Shown one piece after another: positions 26,710-34,842 of a DNA stretch of 64,000 nucleotides. Position numbers and translations under genes: made by a program. The notes under the pieces are model-generated. The model was not told the DNA's origin. It made no database searches and worked only from the letters and a program-made list of their open reading frames with translations. Each line of letters opens with the position of its first letter. The stretch's first letter is position 1. Origin of the DNA: Bradyrhizobium sp. Tv2a-2. GTDB lineage: Bacteria > Pseudomonadota > Alphaproteobacteria > Rhizobiales > Xanthobacteraceae. The DNA is taken from positions 1 through 64,000 of the forward strand of contig NZ_AXAI01000019.1 in the NCBI RefSeq assembly GCF_000472425.1, read 5' to 3'.

Positions 26710-27851
26710 AAGAGATGTTTGTGGAAGACGATTCGAAAGATATAGACGTGGACGCGCCATCGATCGCGCCAGATGCGCCCAAACCGCTCCAATGGCTCGA
26801 CATGTCCAATTGGGACAGCCAGCCAACACCGGAACGCAAGTGGGCCATTCGAGATCGAGTGCCACTCAATCAAGCCGGACTGTTTTCAGGCGAAGGAGGC
26901 ACCGGCAAGAGCATCATCGAGCTCATGCGCAACGTCGCGCATGTCACATCGAAGGACTGGCTCGGTTCAGTGCCCGAACCCGGCCCCGCATTCTATCTCG
27001 GTGCCGAGGACGATGCGGACGAGATCCATATTCGCCTCGCGGCCATAGCCAAGCACTACGGCGTGACATTCAAGGATCTAGTGAATGGCGGCCTTCGCGT
27101 TCTGCCTCTGCTTGGCCAAGACGCGACACTCTGCACAGTCGCCAAGAGCGGCAAGATCGAGGTGACAGGCCTCTATAAGCAACTCTTTGAGGCCGCGGGC
27201 GACGTCAAGCCGAAGAATGTCTCGATCGACACGTTAAGCCGCGCTTTCGCCGGTAACGAAATCGACCGAGTGCAGGTGTACGCGTTCGCCATGCACATGC
27301 AGGCCCTGGCCAAGGTTGCGGGAGGGTCCGTCACAGTTTTGAGCCACCCCAGCTTGGCCGGCATCAGCTCGGGCACCGGCATCTCGGGATCAACGGCATG
27401 GCACGGCGCATTCCGATTCCGGATGTACCTCAAGGGCGTCACGGCCAAAAAGGGCGAGCAACCCGATAACGACCTTCGCGAGATTGAGTTCAAGAAGAAC
27501 CAATACGGCCCGCGCGGCGAAGCCATGGTGCTGCGATATCAGCAGGGCCTGTTCCTCCCAGAGGCGGGTGTCACCAACCTCGACAAGCTGGCGCGCGAGG
27601 TCAAGGCGGACGAAATATTTCTGGATCTGCTGCGCCGCTTCGCTGGCGAAGGGCGCAACGTCAGCCACAACCTTTCTTCACCAACCAATGCGCCAGCCGT
27701 CTTTGCCGGAGAGGCTGAGGCCAAAAAGCACAGGTTCAGCAAGAACGAGCTCAAGGAGACCATGTCGCGCTTGTTCACGGCCAATAAAATCTATGTCCAG
27801 GAATACGGACGACCGTCCCGGCCACACCAAAGGCTAGCGGTGAAGCAATGA
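26706..27851 (+). CDS. RepA-like/AAA_25 replicative ATPase (RecA-fold)
   Basis: This 381-aa protein has Walker A GEGGTGKS (about residues 61-68), Walker B region VSIDTLSRAF and a downstream SHPS motif, all typical of hexameric RepA/RSF1010-like helicases found in phages and plasmids. A C-terminal winged-helix-like region (FSKNELKETMSRLFTANKIYV) is present. Its likely role is replicative helicase or helicase loader for the element. It is translationally coupled on both sides (4-nt overlaps with the Toprim and mini-A genes), so the three proteins should be made together. Confidence 0.85.
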   Translation: MKEMFVEDDSKDIDVDAPSIAPDAPKPLQWLDMSNWDSQPTPERKWAIRDRVPLNQAGLFSGEGGTGKSIIELMRNVAHVTSKDWLGSVPEPGPAFYLGAEDDADEIHIRLAAIAKHYGVTFKDLVNGGLRVLPLLGQDATLCTVAKSGKIEVTGLYKQLFEAAGDVKPKNVSIDTLSRAFAGNEIDRVQVYAFAMHMQALAKVAGGSVTVLSHPSLAGISSGTGISGSTAWHGAFRFRMYLKGVTAKKGEQPDNDLREIEFKKNQYGPRGEAMVLRYQQGLFLPEAGVTNLDKLAREVKADEIFLDLLRRFAGEGRNVSHNLSSPTNAPAVFAGEAEAKKHRFSKNELKETMSRLFTANKIYVQEYGRPSRPHQRLAVKQ

Positions 27852-28717
27852 GTGAGCTTTATCAGGCTAGCCCGATAAAAAGAGTGAGGGCAACCAAGGA
27901 TGAGGTCGGGGCTCGGCGAACCGCGCTCTGGCGGATCGTCCACGACATGAAGCCGATGACGGTGCGGCAGGTCTTCTATCAGGCCACGGTGCGCGGCATC
28001 GTCGAAAAGTCGGAGGCCGGCTACACCAAGGTGCAGACCGATCTGGTGCTGATGCGGAAGGCTGGCAAGTTACCGTATGACTGGCTTGCGGACAACACCA
28101 GGTGGCAGCGCAAGCCCACCACCTTCGGCGGCATCCAAGAGGCCCTGCAAGATACCGCGCGCCTTTACAGGAAATCGCTCTGGAAAGACGCGGGCTGCTA
28201 CGTCGAGGTCTGGCTCGAGAAGGACGCCCTAGCCGGTGTCGTCCTTCCCATCACGAGCAAGTACGACGTGCCCCTTATGGTGGCTCGTGGCTACGCCAGC
28301 CTGTCATTCCTCCATAGCGCAGCCGAATACATCAATGAACTGGATGTGCCGAGCTACATCTATCATCTCGGCGACTATGACCCCTCCGGCGTCAATGCGG
28401 GCGAGAAGATCGAGGCCACCCTGAAGGAGATGGCACCAGATGCCGAGATGCATTTCCAGCGCATCGCCGTTACTCCCGCTCAAATCGACATCTGGAAACT
28501 GCCCACCCGCCCAACCAAGTCGACGGACACGAGGTCCAAGAACTTCGGCGACATCTCGGTCGAACTGGACGCCATACAGCCCAACATGCTCAGGCTGCTG
28601 GTCGATATGTATATCGAGGACCACCTGCCGAAACATCAATTCGATGTGCTGAAGGCCGCCGAGGAGAGCGAGCGCCAGATACTCGAGAAACTGGTCGCCG
28701 GATGGGCCAAACCATGA
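27848..28717 (+). CDS. Stand-alone topoisomerase VI subunit A/Spo11-like protein (Topo mini-A type)
   Basis: This 289-aa protein has a winged-helix segment with the tyrosine motif TVRQVFYQ (Tyr44 is the candidate nucleophile, where Topo VI-A/Spo11 have a YY pair). It then has a Toprim domain: Glu124 in VWLEKDA and the DxD pair Asp176/Asp178 in HLGDYDPSG. These are the parts needed to cut DNA through a 5'-tyrosyl link. It is shorter than Topo VI-A (about 370 aa), and no ATPase B subunit is encoded nearby. This matches the reported 'mini-A' group of bacterial and archaeal mobile elements, whose activity is little known. It is the last gene of the replication operon. Confidence 0.75.
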   Translation: MSELYQASPIKRVRATKDEVGARRTALWRIVHDMKPMTVRQVFYQATVRGIVEKSEAGYTKVQTDLVLMRKAGKLPYDWLADNTRWQRKPTTFGGIQEALQDTARLYRKSLWKDAGCYVEVWLEKDALAGVVLPITSKYDVPLMVARGYASLSFLHSAAEYINELDVPSYIYHLGDYDPSGVNAGEKIEATLKEMAPDAEMHFQRIAVTPAQIDIWKLPTRPTKSTDTRSKNFGDISVELDAIQPNMLRLLVDMYIEDHLPKHQFDVLKAAEESERQILEKLVAGWAKP

Positions 28718-29162
28718 GCGTGCAACCTCCCGTGCAACCTGCGTGCAACCCCCGTGTTACCCGTGTGGCTAACCTACCCCTGCCTACCCCTATGAGGGGT
28801 GGCACGCCACGCACGCGTGCACACACCCTCACCGCTCGGGGATAGGCAGTTGTGGGCAACGGACAAAGCCAACCAATCCCTTCATGGAAGACTTAAACCG
28901 GGGCATCAACGGCGGCAAAGGTGCCAACGTCTCCGGCCCTCCGGCCGTCTCGTGAGCGTGACGGAGGTGGGCGCCCACCCCATCCGACCGCCTGCGCTGC
29001 CAACGACACACTTCGGCGTTCGCCGAACTGTCGCGGGTGACATATTCACCACATGACACACGCTGACATAGAATGTCCTGAGATGTGTTATCACGGGACA
29101 ATGTCTGACAACTTGTTGATAAAGTTGACTTTTGCTTTCTCATGTGTCGTTGTGTCCGTACC
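28718..29162. promoter_or_regulatory. Candidate origin/regulatory region between replication and packaging genes
   Basis: This 445-bp stretch holds five phased direct repeats (28720-28771), a CCTACCCC pair 10 bp apart (28773, 28783) and a perfect 6-bp hairpin with ATG loop (28786-28800). Further right are several GACA-type palindromes (for example GACATAGAATGTC near 29066). The right 120 bp are AT-richer and contain TTGAC-type words, suiting a promoter for the terminase genes. A short ORF (28714-28845, 43 aa) starts in the stop codon of the mini-A gene, but its sequence follows the repeats, so I do not call it a gene. Confidence 0.5.
28720..28771. repeat. Iteron-like array: four to five GTGCAACCT-type repeats
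   Basis: Starts are at 28720 (GTGCAACCT), 28732 (GTGCAACCT), 28743 (GTGCAACCC), 28754 (GTGTTACCC) and, weaker, 28763 (GTGTGGCTA). Spacing of 11-12 bp is one helical turn, as in protein-bound iterons or operators. The location directly after the replication operon fits an origin. Confidence 0.5.
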
Positions 29163-29834
29163 ATGTCCGATGAAGTGATTGAAAACCAGCAATTCGACCA
29201 CCAACGCGCTCCCGCGCGAGGCGTGCGTGCGGGGCAGATTTTCGCGCGCGGCTGTCAGGTCTGCAAGCACCCGGATCGGTGGAGGATCGAGTTATTAAAA
29301 GCCGGCGGTGCGAGTTTGGTTTCGCTGGCTGACAAATTTGGCGTCCACAAGAACGCCGTCGATCGGCATTGGCATCGTCACGTGTCGGCCGAGATGAAGG
29401 CTTCGTACCTGCTCGGCCCGGTGCAACTGCAGGAACTGGCGGCCAAGGCAGCAGAGCAGGGCGGCAGCGTGCTCGACCACCTGCATGCCGTGCGCACAGT
29501 CCTTATGGGCCAGCTGGCGGTCTGCGCCGAAGCGAGTGATAGCCGGGGCTGTGCTTATGTCGCCGGCAGATTGACGTCGGTGCTCGAGGTCATTGCCAAG
29601 ATATCGGGCGAACTCGGCGACCTGGCGCGCAACGTCAACATCACGAACAACGTCAACGTGCTGACTCAGCACCCTGATTTTATCCGCGCGCAGGCAACCA
29701 TCGTGCAAGCCCTAGGGCCATTCCCTGAGGCGACCCGGGCTGTAATCGCTGCATTGGATGCCCTCGAGTCGAAGGCCCCTCAGCGGGCGTCTAAAGCCGT
29801 CCCAGCGCTGCTGGAGCACGCCCATCATGGATAA
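29163..29834 (+). CDS. Small-terminase-like HTH protein (223 aa)
   Basis: The protein has a Cys-pair segment, CQVCKHPDRWRIELLK, then a helix-turn-helix (SLADKFGVHKNAVDRHWHRH), a long helical part and an Asn-rich stretch (NVNITNNVNVL). It overlaps TerL by 8 nt. HTH plus helical oligomerisation region immediately before TerL is the usual TerS arrangement, so the likely role is recognising the pac/cos site. The start at 29163 (MSDEVIENQQ) is chosen over GTG/ATG at 29142, but neither has a strong ribosome-binding site. Family membership is an inference from position and layout. Confidence 0.6.
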   Translation: MSDEVIENQQFDHQRAPARGVRAGQIFARGCQVCKHPDRWRIELLKAGGASLVSLADKFGVHKNAVDRHWHRHVSAEMKASYLLGPVQLQELAAKAAEQGGSVLDHLHAVRTVLMGQLAVCAEASDSRGCAYVAGRLTSVLEVIAKISGELGDLARNVNITNNVNVLTQHPDFIRAQATIVQALGPFPEATRAVIAALDALESKAPQRASKAVPALLEHAHHG

Positions 29835-31317
29835 ATTCGCGGGCTCTCTCGCTGATGCTCTCCGTGGCGGCTGGCGCTTGCAGGCGCGCCCTGAGCAGCT
29901 GCCGCCGAGTGGTGACGACTGGAACGGGTGGATGATCCTTGCCGGTCGCGGTTGGGGCAAGACTCGAACCGGCGCCGAGTGGGTCAAGGAGATGGTCGAG
30001 ACCGGCGATGCCGGCCGCATTGCCTTGGTTGGTCCCACCGCTGCGGACGTCCGAGACGTTATGGTCGAGGGCGAGAGCGGCATTCTGTCGATTTCGGCTA
30101 ACTCGTGGCTGAGGCCGTCATATGAGCCGTCCAAGAGGCGCTTAACGTGGCCGAATGGCGCGCAGGCGACCTGCTTTTCCGCTGAGGAGGGCGACCGCTT
30201 GCGAGGCCCTCAGCATGACCTGCTCTGGGCGGACGAGCTCGGCGCGTGGGATTCGCCGCAACTGACGTGGGACATGGCCGCGTTCGGTTTGCGCCTAGGC
30301 AAGCATCCCCGCTGGTTGGTGACGACGACACCGAAGCCGGTGAAGATCATTCGCGAGCTCATGGCCCGCGCCGACGTCATCGTCACGAGGGGCAGCACGT
30401 TCGACAACGAGCAGAACCTGGCTGCGCCGTTCATTGAGGCCGTCAAGACGCGATATGAGGGCACGCGGTTAGGCAGGCAAGAGCTGTACGCCGAGCTGCT
30501 CGACGACTACCAGGGCGCGTTGTGGCTCCGTGAAACCATCGATGCGAACCGGGTTGCGAAGTTTCCGTTTTTGAAACGTGTTGTGGTCGCGATCGACCCG
30601 AGCGGCACGAGGGGCAATGACGACAACGGGGACGAGATCGGCATCATCGTTGCTGCTCTTGGCGAGGATAACTGCGGCTATGTGTTGGCCGACGAGTCGC
30701 TGAAGGCCAGCCCTGACGAATGGGCTAGAGCTGCGGTGACTGCCTATCACCGTTGGTCGGCAGACCGGATAGTTGCGGAGCGCAATTTTGGCGGTGCGAT
30801 GGTCGAGGCGGTCATTCGGACGGCGGACCCGAGCGTCCCGTTCAAAGAGGTCGTCGCAAGCAGGGGTAAGGCGCAGCGCGCCGAGCCGGTTGCGGCGCTG
30901 TATGAGCAGGGCAGGGTCAAGCACGTAGGATCTTTCACTGAGTTAGAAGACCAGATGGCCGCGATGACGACCAGCGGCTACGCCGGCAGCGGATCGCCGG
31001 ACCGAGTCGACGCGCTTGTGTGGGCGTTGCACGAGCTGATGATTGACCCGGAGCGTCGGGGACTCAGTCTCGTGGCGGGTGGCTCCAACTGCATTGGCGC
31101 GATTGCTGAGGCGATCAATCGTCCTGGCACTGGCTGTTTCGTGATGATTGGGCTTGGCGGTCGGGACGAGCCCGAGCCCGAGCCGAGCCCGGATGAAAAC
31201 TACAGGATGGCCAAGGAGGCTTATGCGCGCGGTGCTTTGTCGGGGAATGATTTGCAGTGGTTCAAGGCCGAGACATTAAGACGCGAGGCGAAAGCAAAGG
31301 TGGTGAATAGACAATGA
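29827..31317 (+). CDS. Phage terminase large subunit (TerL)
   Basis: This 496-aa packaging motor has Walker A GRGWGKT (residues 40-46), Walker B LLWADE (132-137) and a C-terminal RNase H-fold nuclease with the metal Asp in VVVAIDPSG and a second acidic site in SPDRVDALVWAL. The sequence type resembles GTA/Terminase_6 enzymes of alphaproteobacteria. It would translocate DNA into a capsid and cut it. I chose the ATG at 29827, inside the overlap with the TerS-like gene. The striking point is that no portal gene follows. All motifs are intact, so the protein seems under selection. Confidence 0.9.
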   Translation: MDKFAGSLADALRGGWRLQARPEQLPPSGDDWNGWMILAGRGWGKTRTGAEWVKEMVETGDAGRIALVGPTAADVRDVMVEGESGILSISANSWLRPSYEPSKRRLTWPNGAQATCFSAEEGDRLRGPQHDLLWADELGAWDSPQLTWDMAAFGLRLGKHPRWLVTTTPKPVKIIRELMARADVIVTRGSTFDNEQNLAAPFIEAVKTRYEGTRLGRQELYAELLDDYQGALWLRETIDANRVAKFPFLKRVVVAIDPSGTRGNDDNGDEIGIIVAALGEDNCGYVLADESLKASPDEWARAAVTAYHRWSADRIVAERNFGGAMVEAVIRTADPSVPFKEVVASRGKAQRAEPVAALYEQGRVKHVGSFTELEDQMAAMTTSGYAGSGSPDRVDALVWALHELMIDPERRGLSLVAGGSNCIGAIAEAINRPGTGCFVMIGLGGRDEPEPEPSPDENYRMAKEAYARGALSGNDLQWFKAETLRREAKAKVVNRQ

Positions 31318-32015
31318 AGGATAACTTTTTACAACATATTCCCGAGAGCTTTAAGGAGCAGCGCGAGATTATCGAGTCCGCATTTGGCATCCTGGCCAGT
31401 GTTCAGGAGAAGGCGGCCGGCATTCGCAGCGATTTACGGTTATCTGATCTTGGTAGAAGCGAACTCTTGGCAGAGTTGATGAAGGGTGGTTTTGGCGAGC
31501 ACATGGGGCAATTGAAGGCCCGATCCCAAAACCTGCACGCCGACATCGAGAACCGGAAGCAGAACCTGAGACTGCCGCCGGTCGACAAGACGGACCGTTA
31601 CGGGCAGGAGCAGCGCAGGCAAATCCTCGATTTCATTCGCTCTCAGCCGCTGGGCGAGCGTCTACGCGTTGCGATGGCAACTCGGGAGGCCATGGACGCG
31701 GTTTTGAATGCGCCGCTACCGATCATGAGCGGCTTGTCTGATGCTCAGATCGATACCGTTCGGAAGGCTGCCGAGCAAGCGGCGTTCGGTCCGCAGCATG
31801 CGCAGTTTGCGGAGGAAGATCGGCAGATGGCCGTTCTCGAGGACGCGTTCACGCTCGTCGATGGCCTCATCTCGAAAGAGACCGGCACTGTCGTCGACAA
31901 TGCACCGGCGGTGATCACGCGCGAGCAACTCGACGCGATGGACCCACAAACGGCAATGGCCACGATGAAAGCAGTATCCGAGGGCCGGACGAAGCTGGAG
32001 GACGGCGCACCGTGA
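31314..32015 (+). CDS. Hypothetical phage-region protein (233 aa)
   Basis: Its start overlaps the TerL stop by 4 nt, the position where phages encode the portal protein. However, at 233 aa it is too short, is almost wholly helical and charged (FKEQREIIESAFGILASVQE; MGQLKARSQNLHADIENRK) and has no portal features. It could be a scaffold-like or TerL-partner protein. I do not recognise a family. Position and coupling suggest a packaging-related role. Confidence 0.6.
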   Translation: MKDNFLQHIPESFKEQREIIESAFGILASVQEKAAGIRSDLRLSDLGRSELLAELMKGGFGEHMGQLKARSQNLHADIENRKQNLRLPPVDKTDRYGQEQRRQILDFIRSQPLGERLRVAMATREAMDAVLNAPLPIMSGLSDAQIDTVRKAAEQAAFGPQHAQFAEEDRQMAVLEDAFTLVDGLISKETGTVVDNAPAVITREQLDAMDPQTAMATMKAVSEGRTKLEDGAP

Positions 32016-32068
32016 TGGCAGAGCGTTTCATCATCGAAATTGATTTCTCGCAAACAAGGAAAACACCA

Positions 32069-32266
32069 ATGTCCAAGAAACTTGAGCCGGCCCAGGGTGG
32101 CGGCAATCCCAAGCAGCCTCTCGGCAAGGCTACGCCAGTTGCACAGCCAGACGGCAAGGCGATCATCCGCGCCGCAGGCCGGGATGTTGCCCGCAAAGAT
32201 CGCGCAGATCACGAGCAGCGCGCTCCGCAAAGCGTTGGTGGCAAGCAGAATTGGCGCAGGGGGTGA
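32069..32266 (+). CDS. Small basic hypothetical protein (65 aa)
   Basis: The ATG at 32069 (MSKKLEPAQGGGNPKQ) follows AAGGAAAACACCA, a better start than the GTG/ATG at 32012-32015, which would overlap the previous gene. The protein is Lys/Arg/Gln-rich and probably unstructured. No function can be assigned. It sits between the helical protein and the fibre-like gene. Confidence 0.5.
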   Translation: MSKKLEPAQGGGNPKQPLGKATPVAQPDGKAIIRAAGRDVARKDRADHEQRAPQSVGGKQNWRRG

Positions 32267-32275
32267 GTTAGCAGC

Positions 32276-33907
32276 ATGCCCATTACCATGTATACGATCG
32301 TGCATCCGCCAGCCGCGCCCGTCGCGGCGGCCTACGCGAACGCGGAGACCAATACGCTTGCGGCCACGATCTCGCCGAGTCCCCCGGCGGCGTGGTTGCA
32401 GGCGGTCGACACCATGATCAGCTCTCTCAAGAGCGCCGGGGTGTGGTCAACCTTCGACCTGTTCTATTGTTTTGCTGCCCCGAGCCAGAACGCTTGCAAC
32501 TACAATTGGGTCAACCCGCTGGTGGGGCTTCTGACGCCGCATGGCAGCCTGACCTATCAGCCCTATTCCTATGTCGCCAGTGACGGCTCGACCGGCTGGT
32601 TCTCGACGACGTTTGGTGTCAACTCCGGCAAGGCTGTCGACGGCAGTGCCGAGTTTGGGCACTTCTGTCTGAGCGAGGACTCGACCGACGGCATCAGCGT
32701 TTTCCAAACGACTGGCGGTAATAGTCATACATCGTTGGTGGCATCCGCCACCGGTGCCACCATCAATAACATGACCGGCGGCCTCAATACGTCCACAACG
32801 GGGACGTGGAGCAGCCAGTGGGGCTCTACGGTAGGCCATTGGGTGCTGCAGCAAGAGGATACGTCTTCCACGCTGGAGGCGTTCCTCGATGGCGCGTCGC
32901 TGGGCACCCAGGTCCAGACGCATGGCGTGGACAGCGGCACGGTCCAGATCTTCAAGAGCCCCGGCGGCTCCTACACGACGCGCCAGACGGCCATCGTTCA
33001 TTATGGGTCGAAGCTGACGGCACCGCAGCAGCTCGCGTTGAGCCAGGCGCTCTATACGTTCTTGGCGGCGGTTGGTGTCAAGCCTCTGGCGGGCTATCTC
33101 GGCCTGAGCACCGGACCGACGAACGTTGCTCCCTATAAACATGTTTCAACCGGCTCAGGAAATAGTTTGTACGTGCCGGGGCCTCCGGGCATGGGACTTT
33201 GCGAGGTCCAGGGACACGGCGCCGCGTATCCGCGGACGATGATCAATGTCAACGATCCAAACTATCTAAACCTGTGGCGTTTCGAAATTCATGCCGGAGA
33301 TTATGCGCCATACGATAGTCCAACAAAGGGCGTCGACAGAATCCATTTAACATCGTCCTTTACGTTTCCCTTCCAAACGACGTGCGATATTTCATTTTCG
33401 CTCTGGATTGAAAGCGGCTCGGCGATCGGCTCTGCCGATGATTTCTGTACGCTATATGAAGTGCATGATAGCGGCGCTGGCGTGGTCGGCGGTCCCATTC
33501 ACGCCCTGACCGTTCCGCAAGACGGCGGTGTGTTCGGTAAGTTTTTCACGTGGGGTTTTCTAAGTCAGACCGGAACCAACATTAACAATTGGAACCCGAC
33601 ATCGACGGCCAATTGCGCACAGGGCCAGTGGCATCACGTCCGAACAACGTTCCGTCCGGACAACGCGCCGAACGGCTTTTGCAAAACGTGGTTCGACGGC
33701 GTGCAAATCCTAAATTACACCGGCGCGTTCTGCAATTCGACGCTCGCGCCCTACCGGCCGATTATGAGTTTGTACAGAGGCGACGACACTTCGGGCACGG
33801 CGCCGCCGATGGCGGTTTGGTACGCAAACGTCGAGTTCGATGCTTCGGGTACTCAGCCGTTCTCCTCTCGAATCAACAATCCGCTGCCAACTCCCCCATT
33901 GGTGTAA
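32276..33907 (+). CDS. Fibre-like protein with concanavalin/LamG-type C-terminal domain (543 aa)
   Basis: The N-terminal part contains a Ser/Thr/Gly-rich beta region with a laminin-G-like pattern (GHWVLQQEDTSSTLEAFLDG, LTAPQQLALSQALYTFL). The C-terminal about 220 residues look like a jelly-roll polysaccharide-lyase or lectin domain (FSLWIESG, QWHHVRTTFRPDN, KTWFDGVQILNYTG, PIMSLYRGDD). Such proteins are typical phage receptor-binding or exopolysaccharide-degrading spikes. It has no signal peptide. Presence of a spike gene without tail genes is odd: a satellite could use it to modify a helper's host range. Confidence 0.65.
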   Translation: MPITMYTIVHPPAAPVAAAYANAETNTLAATISPSPPAAWLQAVDTMISSLKSAGVWSTFDLFYCFAAPSQNACNYNWVNPLVGLLTPHGSLTYQPYSYVASDGSTGWFSTTFGVNSGKAVDGSAEFGHFCLSEDSTDGISVFQTTGGNSHTSLVASATGATINNMTGGLNTSTTGTWSSQWGSTVGHWVLQQEDTSSTLEAFLDGASLGTQVQTHGVDSGTVQIFKSPGGSYTTRQTAIVHYGSKLTAPQQLALSQALYTFLAAVGVKPLAGYLGLSTGPTNVAPYKHVSTGSGNSLYVPGPPGMGLCEVQGHGAAYPRTMINVNDPNYLNLWRFEIHAGDYAPYDSPTKGVDRIHLTSSFTFPFQTTCDISFSLWIESGSAIGSADDFCTLYEVHDSGAGVVGGPIHALTVPQDGGVFGKFFTWGFLSQTGTNINNWNPTSTANCAQGQWHHVRTTFRPDNAPNGFCKTWFDGVQILNYTGAFCNSTLAPYRPIMSLYRGDDTSGTAPPMAVWYANVEFDASGTQPFSSRINNPLPTPPLV

Positions 33908-33910
33908 CAG

Positions 33911-34585
33911 ATGACATTTGGCTTCATACAAGGCAACGCGGCCTTCTCTGCCTCTAACACATCCCAGTCGCTGACTTTCAACAGCCCCGTCACCGCCGGA
34001 TCGTGTCTGGTGGTCGGCATCCGCTCGAGCAACACCAGCCTCACGGGACTGACTGACAGCGTCAATGGAAGCACGCAATATAGTCTGGTCCGGCAAACGC
34101 TCTGGAATTCTTCGGCTAACAATCTCAACGTCTACATCTTCCCCAACACCGCGGCTGGCACGCCAACTGTCACCGCAACGTTTGCGGCGGCAACAAACGT
34201 CTACTGGGCCATCGCTGAATATGGTGGCGTGGCGACATCCAGCCCCGTTGATGTCAGCGCCATCCAGCATAATGACACGGCGGTCACATCCCTCTCACTG
34301 CCATCCATCACGACCACGAACGCAAACGACGTCCTGATCGGAATCTACGTTACGCAAGGCAGCGCGGCGCAAACGTGGACGGACAATGTCGCCGGGTCGA
34401 ATCCGGTCACATGGACTCCACGCTTGTCTGCTGCCGCAGAGGACGAGATTTATTGGGTCGATGCGGTCGTGAGTTCTGCCGGAACGTATTTGGAGAATTC
34501 TGCAATTACGACTGCCGAGACATATGCCTCGTGCCAGTTCGCGCTGATGCAGGCCGATGTCCTAATGCCTCAAATCTGGTTGTGA
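33911..34585 (+). CDS. Beta-rich phage-type structural protein (224 aa)
   Basis: The protein is dominated by Ser, Thr, Asn and Ala with alternating hydrophobic residues (SQSLTFNSPVTAGSCLVVGI; NVYIFPNTAAGTPTVTATF), the pattern of an all-beta sandwich. It starts 3 nt after the stop of the fibre gene, so both are on one transcript. Proteins like it occur next to tail fibres and in head decoration sets. No signal peptide. I cannot assign a specific family. Confidence 0.6.
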   Translation: MTFGFIQGNAAFSASNTSQSLTFNSPVTAGSCLVVGIRSSNTSLTGLTDSVNGSTQYSLVRQTLWNSSANNLNVYIFPNTAAGTPTVTATFAAATNVYWAIAEYGGVATSSPVDVSAIQHNDTAVTSLSLPSITTTNANDVLIGIYVTQGSAAQTWTDNVAGSNPVTWTPRLSAAAEDEIYWVDAVVSSAGTYLENSAITTAETYASCQFALMQADVLMPQIWL

Positions 34586-34590
34586 ACACG

Positions 34591-34833
34591 ATGTCGCTCG
34601 CGACTCAACGATTCGAGGAATTGCGCCGCGAGTATCGACGCCGGATTCCATCGCGCCGGCTCGCGCCCAGGCAACATCACGACATCCAATGGGCCGCGGC
34701 TTTGCAGCAGGTTGCCGAAATGGCCGCGATTGAGAACGTAGCGCACGCAGCGAAGCACGAGCGCAAGCAAATTGATTCAATGAGGGCGGAAGTCGCACGG
34801 CTCGCGTCGGTTAGCGCGCGCAAGCACAAGTAG
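34591..34833 (+). CDS. Small helical hypothetical protein (80 aa)
   Basis: I chose the ATG at 34591 (MSLATQRFEELRREYRRRI), 5 nt after the previous stop; the longer frame from 34375 overlaps the beta-rich gene in another frame and has random composition. The sequence is a charged helix with QWAAALQQVAEMAAIENVAH and a Lys-rich end. Its stop TAG overlaps the AGGAGG ribosome-binding site of the next gene. Confidence 0.5.
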   Translation: MSLATQRFEELRREYRRRIPSRRLAPRQHHDIQWAAALQQVAEMAAIENVAHAAKHERKQIDSMRAEVARLASVSARKHK

Positions 34834-34842
34834 GAGGGCACC

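Noticed and set aside
28714..28845. 43-aa ORF starting in the stop codon of the mini-A gene
   Set aside because: Its residues mirror the tandem DNA repeats; I treat the stretch as a repeat/origin region.
34375..34590. Upstream half of the 152-aa ORF
   Set aside because: It overlaps the beta-rich protein in another frame; only the part from 34591 looks coding.
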